From: Nonomuraea pusilla
GTDB taxonomy: Bacteria > Actinomycetota > Actinomycetes > Streptosporangiales > Streptosporangiaceae
DNA: 64,000 nt
Assembly (NCBI RefSeq): GCF_900109355.1
Contig: NZ_FOBF01000003.1
Location: 124,001 to 188,000, forward strand
Direction: 5' to 3'
Shown piece after piece: positions 17,369 through 25,997 of the stretch. The position numbers and the translations under genes were made by a program. Under the pieces are notes generated by a model that ran no database searches, was not told the DNA's origin, and saw only the letters and a program-made list of their open reading frames with translations. Position 1 is the stretch's first letter, and each line of letters starts with the position of its first letter.

Positions 17369-18769
17369 GTGTCGATCGACGAGGCGCTGCCGCGAGGGCG
17401 GATGCTGGTCCCGGGCGACGAGGGCTTCGAGCAGGCGGCCAGGCCGTGGAACCTGGCCGTGGAGCAGCGGGTGCGCGCGGTGGTGCAGGCCGAGGACGCG
17501 GAGGACGTCGCGGCCGTGGTGAGCCACGCCAGGCGGAACGGGCTGCGGGTGGCGGTGCAGGCGGGCGGGCACGGCGCGGCCGACGGTCTCGACGGGGAGA
17601 TCCTGCTGCGGACGTCCAGGATGCGGGGCGTCGACGTGCGGCCGGACACGCGGGTGGCGCGCGTGGAGGCCGGGGCGTCGTGGGGCGAGGTGCTGGCGGC
17701 GGCGGGCAAGCACGGGCTGACCGGGCTGGCGGGCAGCTCGCCGGTGGTCTCGGCGACGGGGTTCACGCTGGGCGGCGGGCTGAGCTGGTTCGGGCGGGCG
17801 TACGGCCCGGCGGGGAGTGCCGTGCGGGCGCTGGAGGTCGTGGACGCCGAAGGCGTGCGGCGGCGGGTGACCGCGGAGTCCGATCCCGAGCTGTTCTGGG
17901 CGCTGCGCGGGGGCGGCGGAGACTTCGCGGCGGTGACCGCGATGGAGATCGACCTGTTCCCGGCCCCGTCGCTGTACGGCGGCCGGATGCTGTGGCCGAT
18001 CGCCAGGGCGGAGGAGGTCATGGCGGCCTTCAGGCGGATCACGGCGTCGGCGCCCGAGGAGCTGACCGTGTGGTTCGCGCTGATGCAGTTCCCGCCGTTC
18101 CCGCAGCTCCCCGAGCCGCTGCGCGGCCTGGCGGCGGTCGCTGTGGACGTCACGTTCCTCGGCCAGGAGGGCGTGGCGCGCGACCTGCTGGCGCCGCTGG
18201 AGAGCCTCGGCGGGACGGTCCTCGACACGCGCGGGCCGCTGCCGGTGGCCGAGCTGGGCCGTGTCTGCGCGGAGCCGACCGAGCCGGGCGCGGGGATGCT
18301 GCGCGCCGAGCTGCTGACGGACCTCGACGGCGACGCGGCGCGGACGCTGCTGGACGCGGCCGGCCGTGACGCGGTCGCGCCGCTGGCGATGGTCCAGATC
18401 CGCCACCTGGGCGGCGCCCTGGCCGGACGGGACGCCGCCCACACCGGCGACCCGGCGGGCGACGTCACGGCGGGCGGCGGCGGGGGCGCGCGCCTCGGGG
18501 CGGGCGGTGTCGTCGAGGAGCCGTACCTGGTGAGCATGCTCGCCCCGCTGCCGGCGCCCGAGCTCGCGCCGGCGATCAGGGAGCGGCACGCGCGGATCTC
18601 CGGGGCGATGGCGCCGTACGTGAGCGGGCGCAAGCCGTTCACCTACCTCGGGTACGGCGAGCGGGCGGCGGCGGCGTTCCCCGGCGACGTCCTGGAGCGG
18701 CTGCGCGAGGTCAAGCGCCGCCGCGACCCGCACGGCGTGTTCCGCTCGAACTTCCCCGTGCTGGACTGA
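17369..18769 (+). CDS. FAD-binding oxidoreductase, PCMH/BBE-type (berberine-bridge-like)
   Basis: A 466-aa flavoprotein. The PCMH FAD domain covers about residues 25-215, with VAVQAGGHGAAD (its His is the usual 8-alpha-FAD attachment site), GASWGEVL, GFTLGGGLSWFGRAYG and ELFWALRGGGGDFAAVT. The C-terminal substrate domain ends in the BBE-like FTYLGYGE...DPHGVFRSNFPV. The second, cysteinyl FAD link is not apparent. Such enzymes oxidise sugars, alkaloids or secondary metabolites. GTG 17369 has AGAGGGGGGAC just upstream and is preferred to a GTG at 17336. A Gly-rich insert (AGGGGGARLGAGG) lies near residue 375. Confidence 0.87.
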   Translation: MSIDEALPRGRMLVPGDEGFEQAARPWNLAVEQRVRAVVQAEDAEDVAAVVSHARRNGLRVAVQAGGHGAADGLDGEILLRTSRMRGVDVRPDTRVARVEAGASWGEVLAAAGKHGLTGLAGSSPVVSATGFTLGGGLSWFGRAYGPAGSAVRALEVVDAEGVRRRVTAESDPELFWALRGGGGDFAAVTAMEIDLFPAPSLYGGRMLWPIARAEEVMAAFRRITASAPEELTVWFALMQFPPFPQLPEPLRGLAAVAVDVTFLGQEGVARDLLAPLESLGGTVLDTRGPLPVAELGRVCAEPTEPGAGMLRAELLTDLDGDAARTLLDAAGRDAVAPLAMVQIRHLGGALAGRDAAHTGDPAGDVTAGGGGGARLGAGGVVEEPYLVSMLAPLPAPELAPAIRERHARISGAMAPYVSGRKPFTYLGYGERAAAAFPGDVLERLREVKRRRDPHGVFRSNFPVLD

Positions 18770-18815
18770 CACAGTCCTGCCTCGTAGGGCCCTGTTCTGA
18801 CGCCACTTCGGGTAT

Positions 18816-18832
18816 GGCTCCCATCGGGAGCC
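18816..18832. terminator. Small perfect hairpin GGCTCCC-ATC-GGGAGCC
   Basis: A 7-bp stem with a 3-nt loop lies 46 bp after the flavin oxidase stop and 55 bp before the sulfite-oxidase-family start. It could end the upstream transcript or be a leader structure of the downstream gene. No U-run follows. Confidence 0.4.
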
Positions 18833-18887
18833 GCGAAGAGATTAAATGGTTCTCAGGTAGGGAATGCAGGCAACGGAGGTGGGGAAC

Positions 18888-19916
18888 GTGGCGTCGATCG
18901 TCAAGCCGCTGCCCGGCGAGCTGTTCCGCGTGCACGACGGCAGCGCGGAGATGCGCTGGGAGGCGATGTCCGGCCAGGGGTACCACACCCCGACCGACCG
19001 GTTCTTCGTCAGGAACCACACCTCCACCCCGCTCATCGACGCCTCCACCTGGAGCCTGCGCGTCCACGGGCCCGGCGTGCGATGTCCCCGCTCGTACAGC
19101 TATGACGAGCTGCTGGCGCTGCCCGCCCGCACCCTGGACGCCGCGCTGGAGTGCGCGGGCAACGGCCGCCGCTTCTACGGCGAGCAGCAGGGAGAGCCCG
19201 CGCCGGGCACCCAGTGGGGGCTCGGCGGCGTCGGCGTGGCCCGCTGGCGCGGGGTGCCGCTGCGCCGCCTGCTCGCCGACGCCGGCCTGCGGCCCGACGC
19301 CGTGGACGTGCTCGCGACCGGGCTCGACACGCCGTTCGAGGAGCACGGGCACGTCCGCAGGCCGCTGCCCGTCGGCAAGGCCATGGCGGACGTGCTCGTG
19401 GCGTACGAGATGAACGGCGAGCGGCTGCCGCCCGACCACGGGTTCCCCGCGCGGCTGGTCGTGCCCGGCTGGGTCGGCGTCGCCTCGATCAAATGGCTGG
19501 GCGACCTGGAGGTGTCCACGCACGAGGTGCGCACGCCGTGGAACACCGTCTTCTACCCCGATGTCACGACGCAGCCCGTCAAGAGCGCCTTCGAGCTGCC
19601 GTGGAACGCCCGGCTGGCGGTGGGCGTCCCCCACGTCCTGCACGGCAGGTCCTGGTCGGGGCACGGCCGTGTCGCCGCGGTCGAGGTCAGCGTGAACGGC
19701 GGCAGGACCTGGCGCCCCGCCGAGCACCACGGCACGCACCTCGTGGGCGCCTGGCTGCCGTGGCACGTCGAGTGGGCGCCCCGGCGTACGGGACCGGCGG
19801 TGCTGATGGCCAGGGCGACGGACGAGACCGGCGCGACCCAGCCGGCCCTCACCCCTCGCAACCCCTTCGGCTACCACTTCGACGCGGTGGTGCGGCACCC
19901 CGTCGAGGTGGTCTGA
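18888..19916 (+). CDS. Sulfite oxidase-family molybdopterin oxidoreductase
   Basis: A 342-aa protein with the SUOX fold: a molybdopterin domain (about 30-220) followed by a Mo-co dimerisation domain (about 225-335, VKSAFELPW, AAVEVSVNGGRTWRPAE). Cys89 in LECAGNGRRF is the expected Mo ligand. No signal peptide or heme domain is present, so it is a cytoplasmic, cofactor-only member. In actinomycetes these occur as sulfite oxidase-like enzymes of uncertain electron acceptor. GTG 18888 is chosen because GGAGG lies 8 nt before it; an in-frame ATG at 18864 is possible. It is monocistronic and convergent with a TetR gene. Confidence 0.85.
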   Translation: MASIVKPLPGELFRVHDGSAEMRWEAMSGQGYHTPTDRFFVRNHTSTPLIDASTWSLRVHGPGVRCPRSYSYDELLALPARTLDAALECAGNGRRFYGEQQGEPAPGTQWGLGGVGVARWRGVPLRRLLADAGLRPDAVDVLATGLDTPFEEHGHVRRPLPVGKAMADVLVAYEMNGERLPPDHGFPARLVVPGWVGVASIKWLGDLEVSTHEVRTPWNTVFYPDVTTQPVKSAFELPWNARLAVGVPHVLHGRSWSGHGRVAAVEVSVNGGRTWRPAEHHGTHLVGAWLPWHVEWAPRRTGPAVLMARATDETGATQPALTPRNPFGYHFDAVVRHPVEVV

Positions 19917-20033
19917 CCCCGTCCCACCCCCGGGCGCGCGCTCCGGCGGGGCGCGGACACGGGAAGGGCGGCCGGCGTCGGGAGAGGCCGGGAGGAGGGC
20001 CGAAGGAGGGCCGCAAGGGGCCGGGAGGAGGCC

Positions 20034-20579
20034 CTAGGAGAGCGAGTGGGCGATGAGCCGGGCGACGGCGTCGGGGTCGATCTGGTGGCCGGTGAGCTGG
20101 CAGAGGTTCTCCTGGTAGAGCAGCACGGCGGCGAACGTCGCCGCGGCGACCTCCAGCCTGGCCGCGTCGCCCCGCGCGCCGGGCAGCGCGAGTTCGAGCG
20201 CGAACCTGGCGCGCCTGATCAGCTCGCTGTTGAGCCTGCCGAGCCGTTCCTTCACCGAGCGGTGGGTGTCGGCCTCGCGGAACAGGATGCGCCGCATCGC
20301 GGGCGAGGCGCGCAGCGGCAGGCCGCGCGCCAGCCTGGACAGCGTGCCCGCCGGGTCGCCCGGCACGGCGTCGACCTCGCGACCCTCCTCGACCAGGGTC
20401 CGCTCGTCGACGAGGGCGACGAGCACGTCGATCTTGCGCGGGAAGTAGTGGAAGACGAGCCCCTTGGGCACCTCGGCGAGCCTGGCGATGAGCGCGGTCG
20501 GGGTGGCCTCGTAGCCCCCGCCCGCGAACAGCTGCTCCGCCGCGTCCAGGATGCGCGTGCGCGCGTCACCGATCACCAC
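20034..20579 (-). CDS. TetR-family transcriptional regulator
   Basis: A 181-aa regulator. The N-terminal TetR HTH (about 5-55) reads RILDAAEQLFAGGGYEATPTALIARLAEV and is followed by KGLVFHYFPRKIDVLVALV. The C-terminal ligand domain is all-helical and contains two internal Met/Arg-rich helices. GTG 20579 lies 8 nt after a reverse-strand TAAGGT -10 (20588-20593), so the transcript is nearly leaderless. It stands head-to-head with a decayed TetR-MFS locus that starts within 65 bp. Its original target may have been that region or the convergent sulfite-oxidase gene. Confidence 0.87.
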   Translation of the reverse strand: MVIGDARTRILDAAEQLFAGGGYEATPTALIARLAEVPKGLVFHYFPRKIDVLVALVDERTLVEEGREVDAVPGDPAGTLSRLARGLPLRASPAMRRILFREADTHRSVKERLGRLNSELIRRARFALELALPGARGDAARLEVAAATFAAVLLYQENLCQLTGHQIDPDAVARLIAHSLS

Positions 20580-20642
20580 AGCTCGGCACCTTAACCTCGC
20601 CCGCCACCTTCCCACCATGCCCCTGGAGGCACAGGCTCCTGC

Positions 20643-21167
20643 CGGGCCGCGCTGCACCGCCACTTCAGCGGGCGCGACGACCTGGTGATCGCCCTCGGCC
20701 ACCGCGCCCACGACCGGTGGCACCAGGCGCTGGTGTCGGCCGGCGTCGAGGAGGCGGCGGCCTCGTCCGACCCCGGCGAGGTCGGGCGGGCGCTCGACGC
20801 GCTGCTGAGCGGCCTCATCGAGGTGGCCGACGAGTACGGCTTCGGCCTGACCGACCACGCTCTGGCCGTGCACCCCGAGCTGTCCCGCCGCGCCGAAGAG
20901 CTGGAGGAGCGCGAGATCGCGCTCTACACCGCCGCGCAGCGCACGGGCCTGCTGCGCGCCGACCTGCCCGTCCGGTGGATCAGCAACACCGTGTACGGCC
21001 TGCTGGTGGCGGTGCGCGAGAGCCTGCGCCGGGGCGACGTCGCCCGCAGGGACGTGCACCGGCTGGTCACGCAGACCTTCCTGCGCGGCGCCGCCTCCCC
21101 CGCCCCCGAGGACGGGCCGCGGTCCGCCCCGCACGACGGGCGGGCGTCCGACGGGGAGGGGGCATGA
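20643..21167 (+). pseudogene. N-terminally truncated TetR regulator (DNA-binding domain lost)
   Basis: The readable frame begins with RAALHRHFSGRDDLVIALG, which is the end of a TetR HTH (recognition helix plus the RHF turn). Upstream codons (HHAPGGTGSC) no longer resemble helices 1-2. The remainder is an intact TetR C-terminal domain (WISNTVYGLLVAVRESLRRG). The first in-frame start is an internal GTG at 20685, so any product lacks DNA binding. The stop overlaps the next gene's ATG (ATGA), preserving the former TetR-MFS operon junction. A deletion that joined the promoter of the divergent TetR gene to this fragment explains it best. Confidence 0.7.
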
Positions 21168-21574
21168 CCGGGGCGCGCCGCAGGCGGGCGGCACTCGCGG
21201 AGCTGTCGGGCAGCGTCCTGCTCGTCGTCATGGACATGACCGTGCTCAACGTGGCGCTGCCCGCCATCAGCCGCGACCTGCGGCCGGACTCCGTCCAGCT
21301 CCTGTGGATCGTGGACGTCTACTCGCTCGTCCTGGCCGGGCTGCTCGTCACCGCGAGCGCGCTGGGCGACCGGTGGGGGCGCAGGAGGACGCTGCTGACC
21401 GGGTTCGCGCTGTTCGGCCTGGCCTCGTTCGCCGCCCTGGCGGCCGACGCCCCCGGCTCCCTCATCGCGGTGCGCGCGGCGCTGGGCGTGGGCGGGGCGT
21501 TCATGCTCGCCGCGGCGGCCGTCGTCTGGCTCCTCACCCCTCGGGGCCTGGATCTCTCGGCCTCGCACCACTGA
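21164..21574 (+). pseudogene. C-terminally truncated DHA2-type MFS transporter
   Basis: A 136-codon remnant of a drug-efflux MFS gene whose full-length relatives are about 450-520 aa. It keeps the opening (SGSVLLVVMDMTVLNVALP), helices 1-4 and motif A (GDRWGRRRTLL). It loses homology after GGAFMLAAAAV and ends in an unrelated tail TPRGLDLSASHH. Compare the intact gene at 38614 (518 aa). The start is coupled to the TetR fragment (ATGA). The protein cannot form a transporter; the locus is a relic. Confidence 0.75.
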
Positions 21575-21630
21575 TCCCGCGCCCTCCCGAGAGCGGGGGG
21601 CCGGGTCGCGGGCGACCCCGCTGACGTGCG

Positions 21631-21636
21631 GATAAT
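21631..21636 (+). promoter_or_regulatory. -10 element GATAAT of a leaderless promoter (second aldo/keto reductase)
   Basis: GATAAT is followed by GGCGGG (6 nt) and the ATG at 21643. No ribosome binding site is present at the usual distance in a leader. Confidence 0.5.
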
Positions 21637-21642
21637 GGCGGG

Positions 21643-22572
21643 ATGAGATCGATAGGCAGCACGGACCTGTCCGTTTTCCCGCTTGCGCTCGGCACCAACG
21701 TCTTCGGCTGGACGGCCGGCAAGGACGACTCCTTCGCCGTGCTCGACGCGTACGTCGAGGGCGGGGGCAACTTCATCGACACGGCCGACGTGTACCCGGC
21801 CTGGGCGACCGGCGAGTCCACGTCCGAGATCGTCATCGGGGAGTGGCTGGCCGCGCGGCGCAACCGCGAGTCGCTGGTGCTGGCCACCAAGGTCGGCATG
21901 CTGGAAGGGCTCTCCGGGCTGGGGGCCAAGACCATCCGCACCGCCGTGGAGAACTCCCTGCGCAGGCTGCGCACCGACTACGTCGACCTGTACTGGGCGC
22001 ACGCCGACGACCGCGACACGCCGCTGGAGGAGACGCTGGAGGCGTTCGACGGGCTCGTACGCGAGGGCAAGGTCAGGTACGTGGGCGCCTCCAACTACGC
22101 GGCCGACCGGCTGGCCGAGGCGCTGCGGGTGTCCGACGCCGAGGGCCTGACCAGGTACGTCGCGCTCCAGCAGCCGTACAACCTGGTCGAGCGCGACTAC
22201 GAGGGCGAGCTGCGCGAGGTGGTCTCCCGCGAGGGGCTGTCGAGCACGCCGTACTACGGGCTGGCGCGCGGCTTCCTCACCGGCAAGTACGCGCCGGGGG
22301 TGGCCGTGGACAGCCCGAGGGCGGGCAGGGCGGCCGAGTACCTGGAGACGGCGCACGGCCGGAGCGCGCTGGACGCGCTCACGCGGGTGGCGCGCGAGCG
22401 CGGCACGCAGCCGGCGACGGTGGCGCTGGCGTGGCTGGCCGCCCAGCCGACCGTGGCCGCGCCCATCGCGAGCGCGCGAAACGTGGAGCAGCTCGCGCCG
22501 CTCCTGGAGTCGGCCGCGCTGGCGCTGTCGCAGGAGGAGCTGGACCTCCTGGACACCGCCTCCCGCCCGTAG
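21643..22572 (+). CDS. Aldo/keto reductase
   Basis: A 309-aa NADPH-dependent reductase with Asp and Tyr in FIDTADVYPAW, Lys in LATKVGML, and a His in YWAHADDRDTP. The C-terminal cofactor segment is VALAWLAAQPTVAAPIASAR. It is not close to the aldo/keto reductase at 6504. It lies beside the diterpenoid locus but has its own leaderless promoter and a terminator hairpin before the GGPP synthase, so a role in terpenoid tailoring is possible but not supported directly. Confidence 0.88.
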   Translation: MRSIGSTDLSVFPLALGTNVFGWTAGKDDSFAVLDAYVEGGGNFIDTADVYPAWATGESTSEIVIGEWLAARRNRESLVLATKVGMLEGLSGLGAKTIRTAVENSLRRLRTDYVDLYWAHADDRDTPLEETLEAFDGLVREGKVRYVGASNYAADRLAEALRVSDAEGLTRYVALQQPYNLVERDYEGELREVVSREGLSSTPYYGLARGFLTGKYAPGVAVDSPRAGRAAEYLETAHGRSALDALTRVARERGTQPATVALAWLAAQPTVAAPIASARNVEQLAPLLESAALALSQEELDLLDTASRP

Positions 22573-22595
22573 CGGCCGCCCTTCCCGCCCTGGAC

Positions 22596-22624
22596 GCTCC
22601 CCGGAGGGACGCTCTCCGGGGAGC
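22596..22624. terminator. Perfect 11-bp hairpin between convergent genes
   Basis: GCTCCCCGGAG (22596-22606) pairs with CTCCGGGGAGC (22614-22624) across a 7-nt loop. A second small stem CAGGGG-TCT-CCCCTG follows. It separates the aldo/keto reductase from the GGPP synthase. Confidence 0.65.
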
Positions 22625-22644
22625 AGGGGTCTCCCCTGGCGAGG

Positions 22645-23664
22645 TCAGTGGAGGCGGTTGACCAGGGAGGCCAGCACGGTCCGCAGGTCGGCCGCGTCCG
22701 GCAGGCAGCCGTCCACCACGGACAGGGCGGCGCCGAGGTGCCGCTCCGCGAGCTCCTCGGCCACCGCCCGTCCGCCCGCGTCCTCGATGAGGCGGGCGGC
22801 CTGCCGCGCGGCGTCCTCGTCGCCCGCCCCTTCGGCGAGCGCGGCGGCGAGCTCCCGGGCGGCGGTGCCGCCGGAGGCCAGCGCCGCCAGCACGGGCAGG
22901 GTCTTCTTCTCGCGCCGCAGGTCGCCGTGCACGGGCTTGCCGGTGACCTGCGGGTCGCCCCAGATGCCGAGCACGTCGTCGGCGATCTGGAAGGCGATGC
23001 CGAGGTCGCGGCCCATGCCCCACATGCGCTCCGCGAGGTGCGGGGCGCCGCCGAGCACCACGCCCGCCGCGGCGGCGGCGCCGAGCAGGGCGCCGGTCTT
23101 GCCGGCCGCCATCTCGGTGTACTCGGCGACGGTGACCTCGTTCTGGCCGTGCCAGGGCCGGTTCTCGAACGCCATGTCGGACGTCTGGCCCTGCACGAGC
23201 GCGACGAGCGCGTCCGACAGGTACCGCATGGCGTCGGGCAGCCCGGCGAGCTGCCGGACCGCCAGCGCGAGGAGCGCGTCGCCGGTCAGGAGCGCGGGGC
23301 CCACCCCGTACGCCTTCCACAGGGCCTCGCGGTGCCTGCGCCGCTCGTCGTGGTCGATGATGTCGTCGTGCACGAGGGAGAAGGCGTGCACGAGCTCCAC
23401 GGCGACGGCGGCGGGGAGCGCCGCCTCGGCGCTGCCGCCGGCCGCCTCGGCGCTCAACATGGCGATGGCGGGCCGCAGGCCCTTGCCACCCTCCCGCTCG
23501 TGGGGGCGGCCCTCGACGTCGGACCACCCGAGCGTGAACGCCGCCATGCCGGCGCCCCAGGGATGCAGGACGGACACCGCCTCCCTGAGGGCGGGCGCGA
23601 GCAGACGGCGACAGCGGGCGACGGGGTCGCCGGAGGGGGCGGCGCCCGGATGGCTGAGGGTCAA
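22645..23664 (-). CDS. Polyprenyl (geranylgeranyl/farnesyl) diphosphate synthase
   Basis: A 339-aa trans-isoprenyl diphosphate synthase. It condenses IPP with allylic diphosphates using Mg. The first Asp-rich motif is D100-D101-I-I-D104 in LVHDDIIDHDERRR and the second is FQIADDVLGIWGD. KGLRPA is the IPP-binding motif. Residues before the first motif (VHAFSL) set chain length; small residues there suggest C20, but C15 cannot be excluded. The start is TTG at 23664 with AGGAG 8 nt upstream; no ATG/GTG alternative fits. It is divergent from the P450-cyclase operon and should feed it. Confidence 0.9.
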   Translation of the reverse strand: MTLSHPGAAPSGDPVARCRRLLAPALREAVSVLHPWGAGMAAFTLGWSDVEGRPHEREGGKGLRPAIAMLSAEAAGGSAEAALPAAVAVELVHAFSLVHDDIIDHDERRRHREALWKAYGVGPALLTGDALLALAVRQLAGLPDAMRYLSDALVALVQGQTSDMAFENRPWHGQNEVTVAEYTEMAAGKTGALLGAAAAAGVVLGGAPHLAERMWGMGRDLGIAFQIADDVLGIWGDPQVTGKPVHGDLRREKKTLPVLAALASGGTAARELAAALAEGAGDEDAARQAARLIEDAGGRAVAEELAERHLGAALSVVDGCLPDAADLRTVLASLVNRLH

Positions 23665-23702
23665 CTGGTGCTCCTACCGCGGTACGATCTTGAAACTCCA
23701 CC

Positions 23703-23712
23703 CATGATCATG
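23703..23712. promoter_or_regulatory. Palindrome CATGATCATG in the AT-rich terpenoid divergent promoter
   Basis: The 132-bp gap between the GGPP synthase and P450 genes is markedly AT-rich. It holds this perfect palindrome next to GATACT (-10-like, 23714-23719). It could coordinate both arms of the locus. No local regulator gene is obvious. Confidence 0.4.
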
Positions 23713-23796
23713 TGATACTCCACTTGGTTTGAAACAATCGTCATCAAATGTCCGTTATGTGAGACGGTTGCCCGTGGGCGATGGAGGAAGACTCTC

Positions 23797-25143
23797 GTGG
23801 CGATCAACGCCGCTCCTGTCCGAACTGTCCCATTCCTTCGTAAGCTCACGAGACACCCGCGTGTTCCCGTCAGCGCCTTGGAAGAGGCGAGCGGTCAGGC
23901 GGGCGGCGAGCTGGTCAGGCTCGCCATGGGCCCCTTCCGCCCGTTCCTCGTGACCCACCCCGACCACGTCCAGCACGTCCTGCGGCAGAACCAGCCGAAC
24001 TACGTGCGCCAGGGCATGTTCTGGGAGCCGCTCGGGCCGCTCATCGGCAACGGCATCCTCTCCGACGGGGACACCTGGGCCGAGAGCAGGAGCATCCTGC
24101 AGCCACTCTTCACCGCCAAGTACGTCAACTCGCTGGCCGAGCGGATGGCGGAGATCATCACGGAGCTCATCGACGAGACGGTGGTGCCCGAGCGGCCCTT
24201 CGACATCGCGAGGGGCGTCTCCGCGATCGTGCACCCCACGATCGTGCGGCTGTTCTTCGGCTCCAAGATCTCGATCGCCGACATCAACCGGCTGGTGCCA
24301 GCCTATGACGTCGCCGTCACCGCCAAGTCACTGCGCCTGGTGCTGCCGTTCGTGTCCGAACGCGTCCCGCTGCCCGGCGACCTGGCGTTCAGGCGCGCGA
24401 TCAAGGCCATCGACGAGGTCGTCTACCCCCGCATCACCGAGGCCAGGGCGCAGCGGCAGGAGGGCGAGGACGTCGTCTCGCGGCTGTGCAGGGCCAGGCA
24501 CGACGACACCGGCCCGTCCGGCGACCGGCGCATCAGGGACGACCTCGTCGCCATGCACGGCGCCTCCACCGAGACCTCCGCCACCGCGCTGACCTGGGTC
24601 TGGCCGGTCCTCGCCGGTCACCCCGAGATCGCGGCCAAGGTGTACGAGGAGGTGGACCGCGTGGTCGGCGACGACCCGGTCAGCACCGCGCACCTGCCGC
24701 ACCTGACGTACCTGCGGATGTTCGTCAACGAGCTGCTGCGGCTCTACCCGCCGGGCTGGATCCTGCCCAGGCTCGCCCTGGAGGACGACGAGGTGGGCGG
24801 GGTGCCGATCCCGGCGGGCTCGACCGTGATGCTCAGCCCCTACCTGACGCACCGGCTGGAACGGTTCTGGGAGCGTCCGCTCGAGTTCGACCCCGAGCGG
24901 TTCGCGCCGGGCGCCGAGCGCGGGCGGCACCGCTACGCCTACTGGCCGTTCGGCGCGGGCCCGCACGTGTGCCTCGGCCAGCACCTGTTCATGATGGAGG
25001 CGCCCCTGCTGATCGCGGGGATCCTCAGGAAGTACCGGCCCGTGGTGCACGCGCGGGGTCAGGTGCGCCCGCGCCTGGCGTCCTCGCTGCGGCCCTCGGC
25101 CGGGCTGCGGATGACGCTCGTGCCGAAGGACCGGGCGGCGTGA
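23797..25143 (+). CDS. Cytochrome P450 (terpenoid-locus monooxygenase)
   Basis: A 448-aa P450. Key motifs are the I-helix MHGASTETSATALTWVW, the K-helix ExxR (NELLRLYPPG), the PERF region (FDPERFAPGA), and the heme loop PFGAGPHVCLGQHL with Cys392 as heme ligand. The I-helix acid-alcohol pair is shifted (GASTETSAT instead of AGxDT), seen in some biosynthetic P450s. No redox partner is encoded nearby. The GTG start is preceded by GGAGGA. The next gene begins within its stop (GTGA), so it is co-translated with the class I cyclase and should oxidise the cyclised terpene. Confidence 0.9.
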   Translation: MAINAAPVRTVPFLRKLTRHPRVPVSALEEASGQAGGELVRLAMGPFRPFLVTHPDHVQHVLRQNQPNYVRQGMFWEPLGPLIGNGILSDGDTWAESRSILQPLFTAKYVNSLAERMAEIITELIDETVVPERPFDIARGVSAIVHPTIVRLFFGSKISIADINRLVPAYDVAVTAKSLRLVLPFVSERVPLPGDLAFRRAIKAIDEVVYPRITEARAQRQEGEDVVSRLCRARHDDTGPSGDRRIRDDLVAMHGASTETSATALTWVWPVLAGHPEIAAKVYEEVDRVVGDDPVSTAHLPHLTYLRMFVNELLRLYPPGWILPRLALEDDEVGGVPIPAGSTVMLSPYLTHRLERFWERPLEFDPERFAPGAERGRHRYAYWPFGAGPHVCLGQHLFMMEAPLLIAGILRKYRPVVHARGQVRPRLASSLRPSAGLRMTLVPKDRAA

Positions 25144-25997
25144 ACGGGTCGTACGAGACGGGCCGCGCCTGCGCCCTGGCGGTGGCGGGCGGCCGGGACC
25201 TGGCCCGGGTCGCCGCCCGCTACGAGGGGCTCTTCCCGCCGGAGGCGTTCGACGGCGGGCTCTACGCCTCGCTGGCGATGGCCGGCGCGTTCGCCGCGCC
25301 GTGGGCGGGGGCGTCGGGGCTGCGGGCGGTGAACCGCGCGTCGCTGCTGGTGTTCGCGGTGGACCGGCTGATCGACCACGAGGCCGCGGAACGGGACGAG
25401 GTGGCCGCGCTGGTGGCGGACTGCCTCGCGGCGGCCGGCGGCGAGCCGCCCGTCTCCCCCGCGGCCCGCTTCACGGCCGGCCTGCGGGAGGAGCTGGCGT
25501 CCTCGCCGGGCTTCCCCGTGCTGGCGGCGGCCTGGCGCGACCAGCTCGGCCGCATGCTGGCGGCGATGGCCCGCGAGTGGGACTGGAGCCACGGCGGGGA
25601 GCCGCCCGCCCTCGCCGAGTACCTGGACAACGCGGCCGGCACGGGCGCGCTCTTCGTCGGCGTGACGCACTGGATCGCCACGGGCCTGGTCACCGCCCCG
25701 GCCGACCTCGACCGGCTGCGGGAGCCAGGCGACGCCGTGCAGCGCTACCTGCGGCTGCTCAACGACCTGGCCACGCACGGGCGCGAGTCGGCCTACGGCG
25801 ACGTCAACGCGTTCACCCTCGGCCTGTCGGGCGACGAGGTGACCGCGCGCATGGCGGAGCTGGCGGACCGGGCGGAGGCGCTGATCGAGCCGCTGCGCGC
25901 GGACCTGCCGCGCGCCGCCGAGTACCTGAGCTGGCAGCTCCACTACAGCACCGGTTTCTACGGGCTGTCCGACTTCTGGGCCGGGAGGGACTCGTGA
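25140..25997 (+). CDS. Class I terpene synthase (probable diterpene synthase)
   Basis: A 285-aa single-domain class I terpene cyclase of the alpha fold, which ionises a prenyl diphosphate with three Mg ions. The NSE/DTE motif is intact as N208-D209-L-A-T212-H-G-R-E216. The first metal motif is degenerate: D75-RLI-D79 instead of DDxxD. The C-terminus keeps WQLHYSTGFYGLSDFW, where RY pairs are common. It is smaller than typical sesquiterpene synthases (about 330 aa), resembling compact enzymes that work on class II products. GTG start, 4-nt overlap with the P450 and with the class II gene. The substrate is inferred from context. Confidence 0.8.
   Translation: MNGSYETGRACALAVAGGRDLARVAARYEGLFPPEAFDGGLYASLAMAGAFAAPWAGASGLRAVNRASLLVFAVDRLIDHEAAERDEVAALVADCLAAAGGEPPVSPAARFTAGLREELASSPGFPVLAAAWRDQLGRMLAAMAREWDWSHGGEPPALAEYLDNAAGTGALFVGVTHWIATGLVTAPADLDRLREPGDAVQRYLRLLNDLATHGRESAYGDVNAFTLGLSGDEVTARMAELADRAEALIEPLRADLPRAAEYLSWQLHYSTGFYGLSDFWAGRDS

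Noticed and set aside
20594..21574. Insertion sequence or transposon scar as the cause of the TetR-MFS truncation
   Set aside because: No terminal inverted repeats, target duplications or transposase remnant could be found around the junctions.
21643..22572. Aldo/keto reductase as a member of the terpenoid cluster
   Set aside because: It has its own leaderless promoter and a strong terminator before the convergent prenyl diphosphate synthase; only proximity supports a link.
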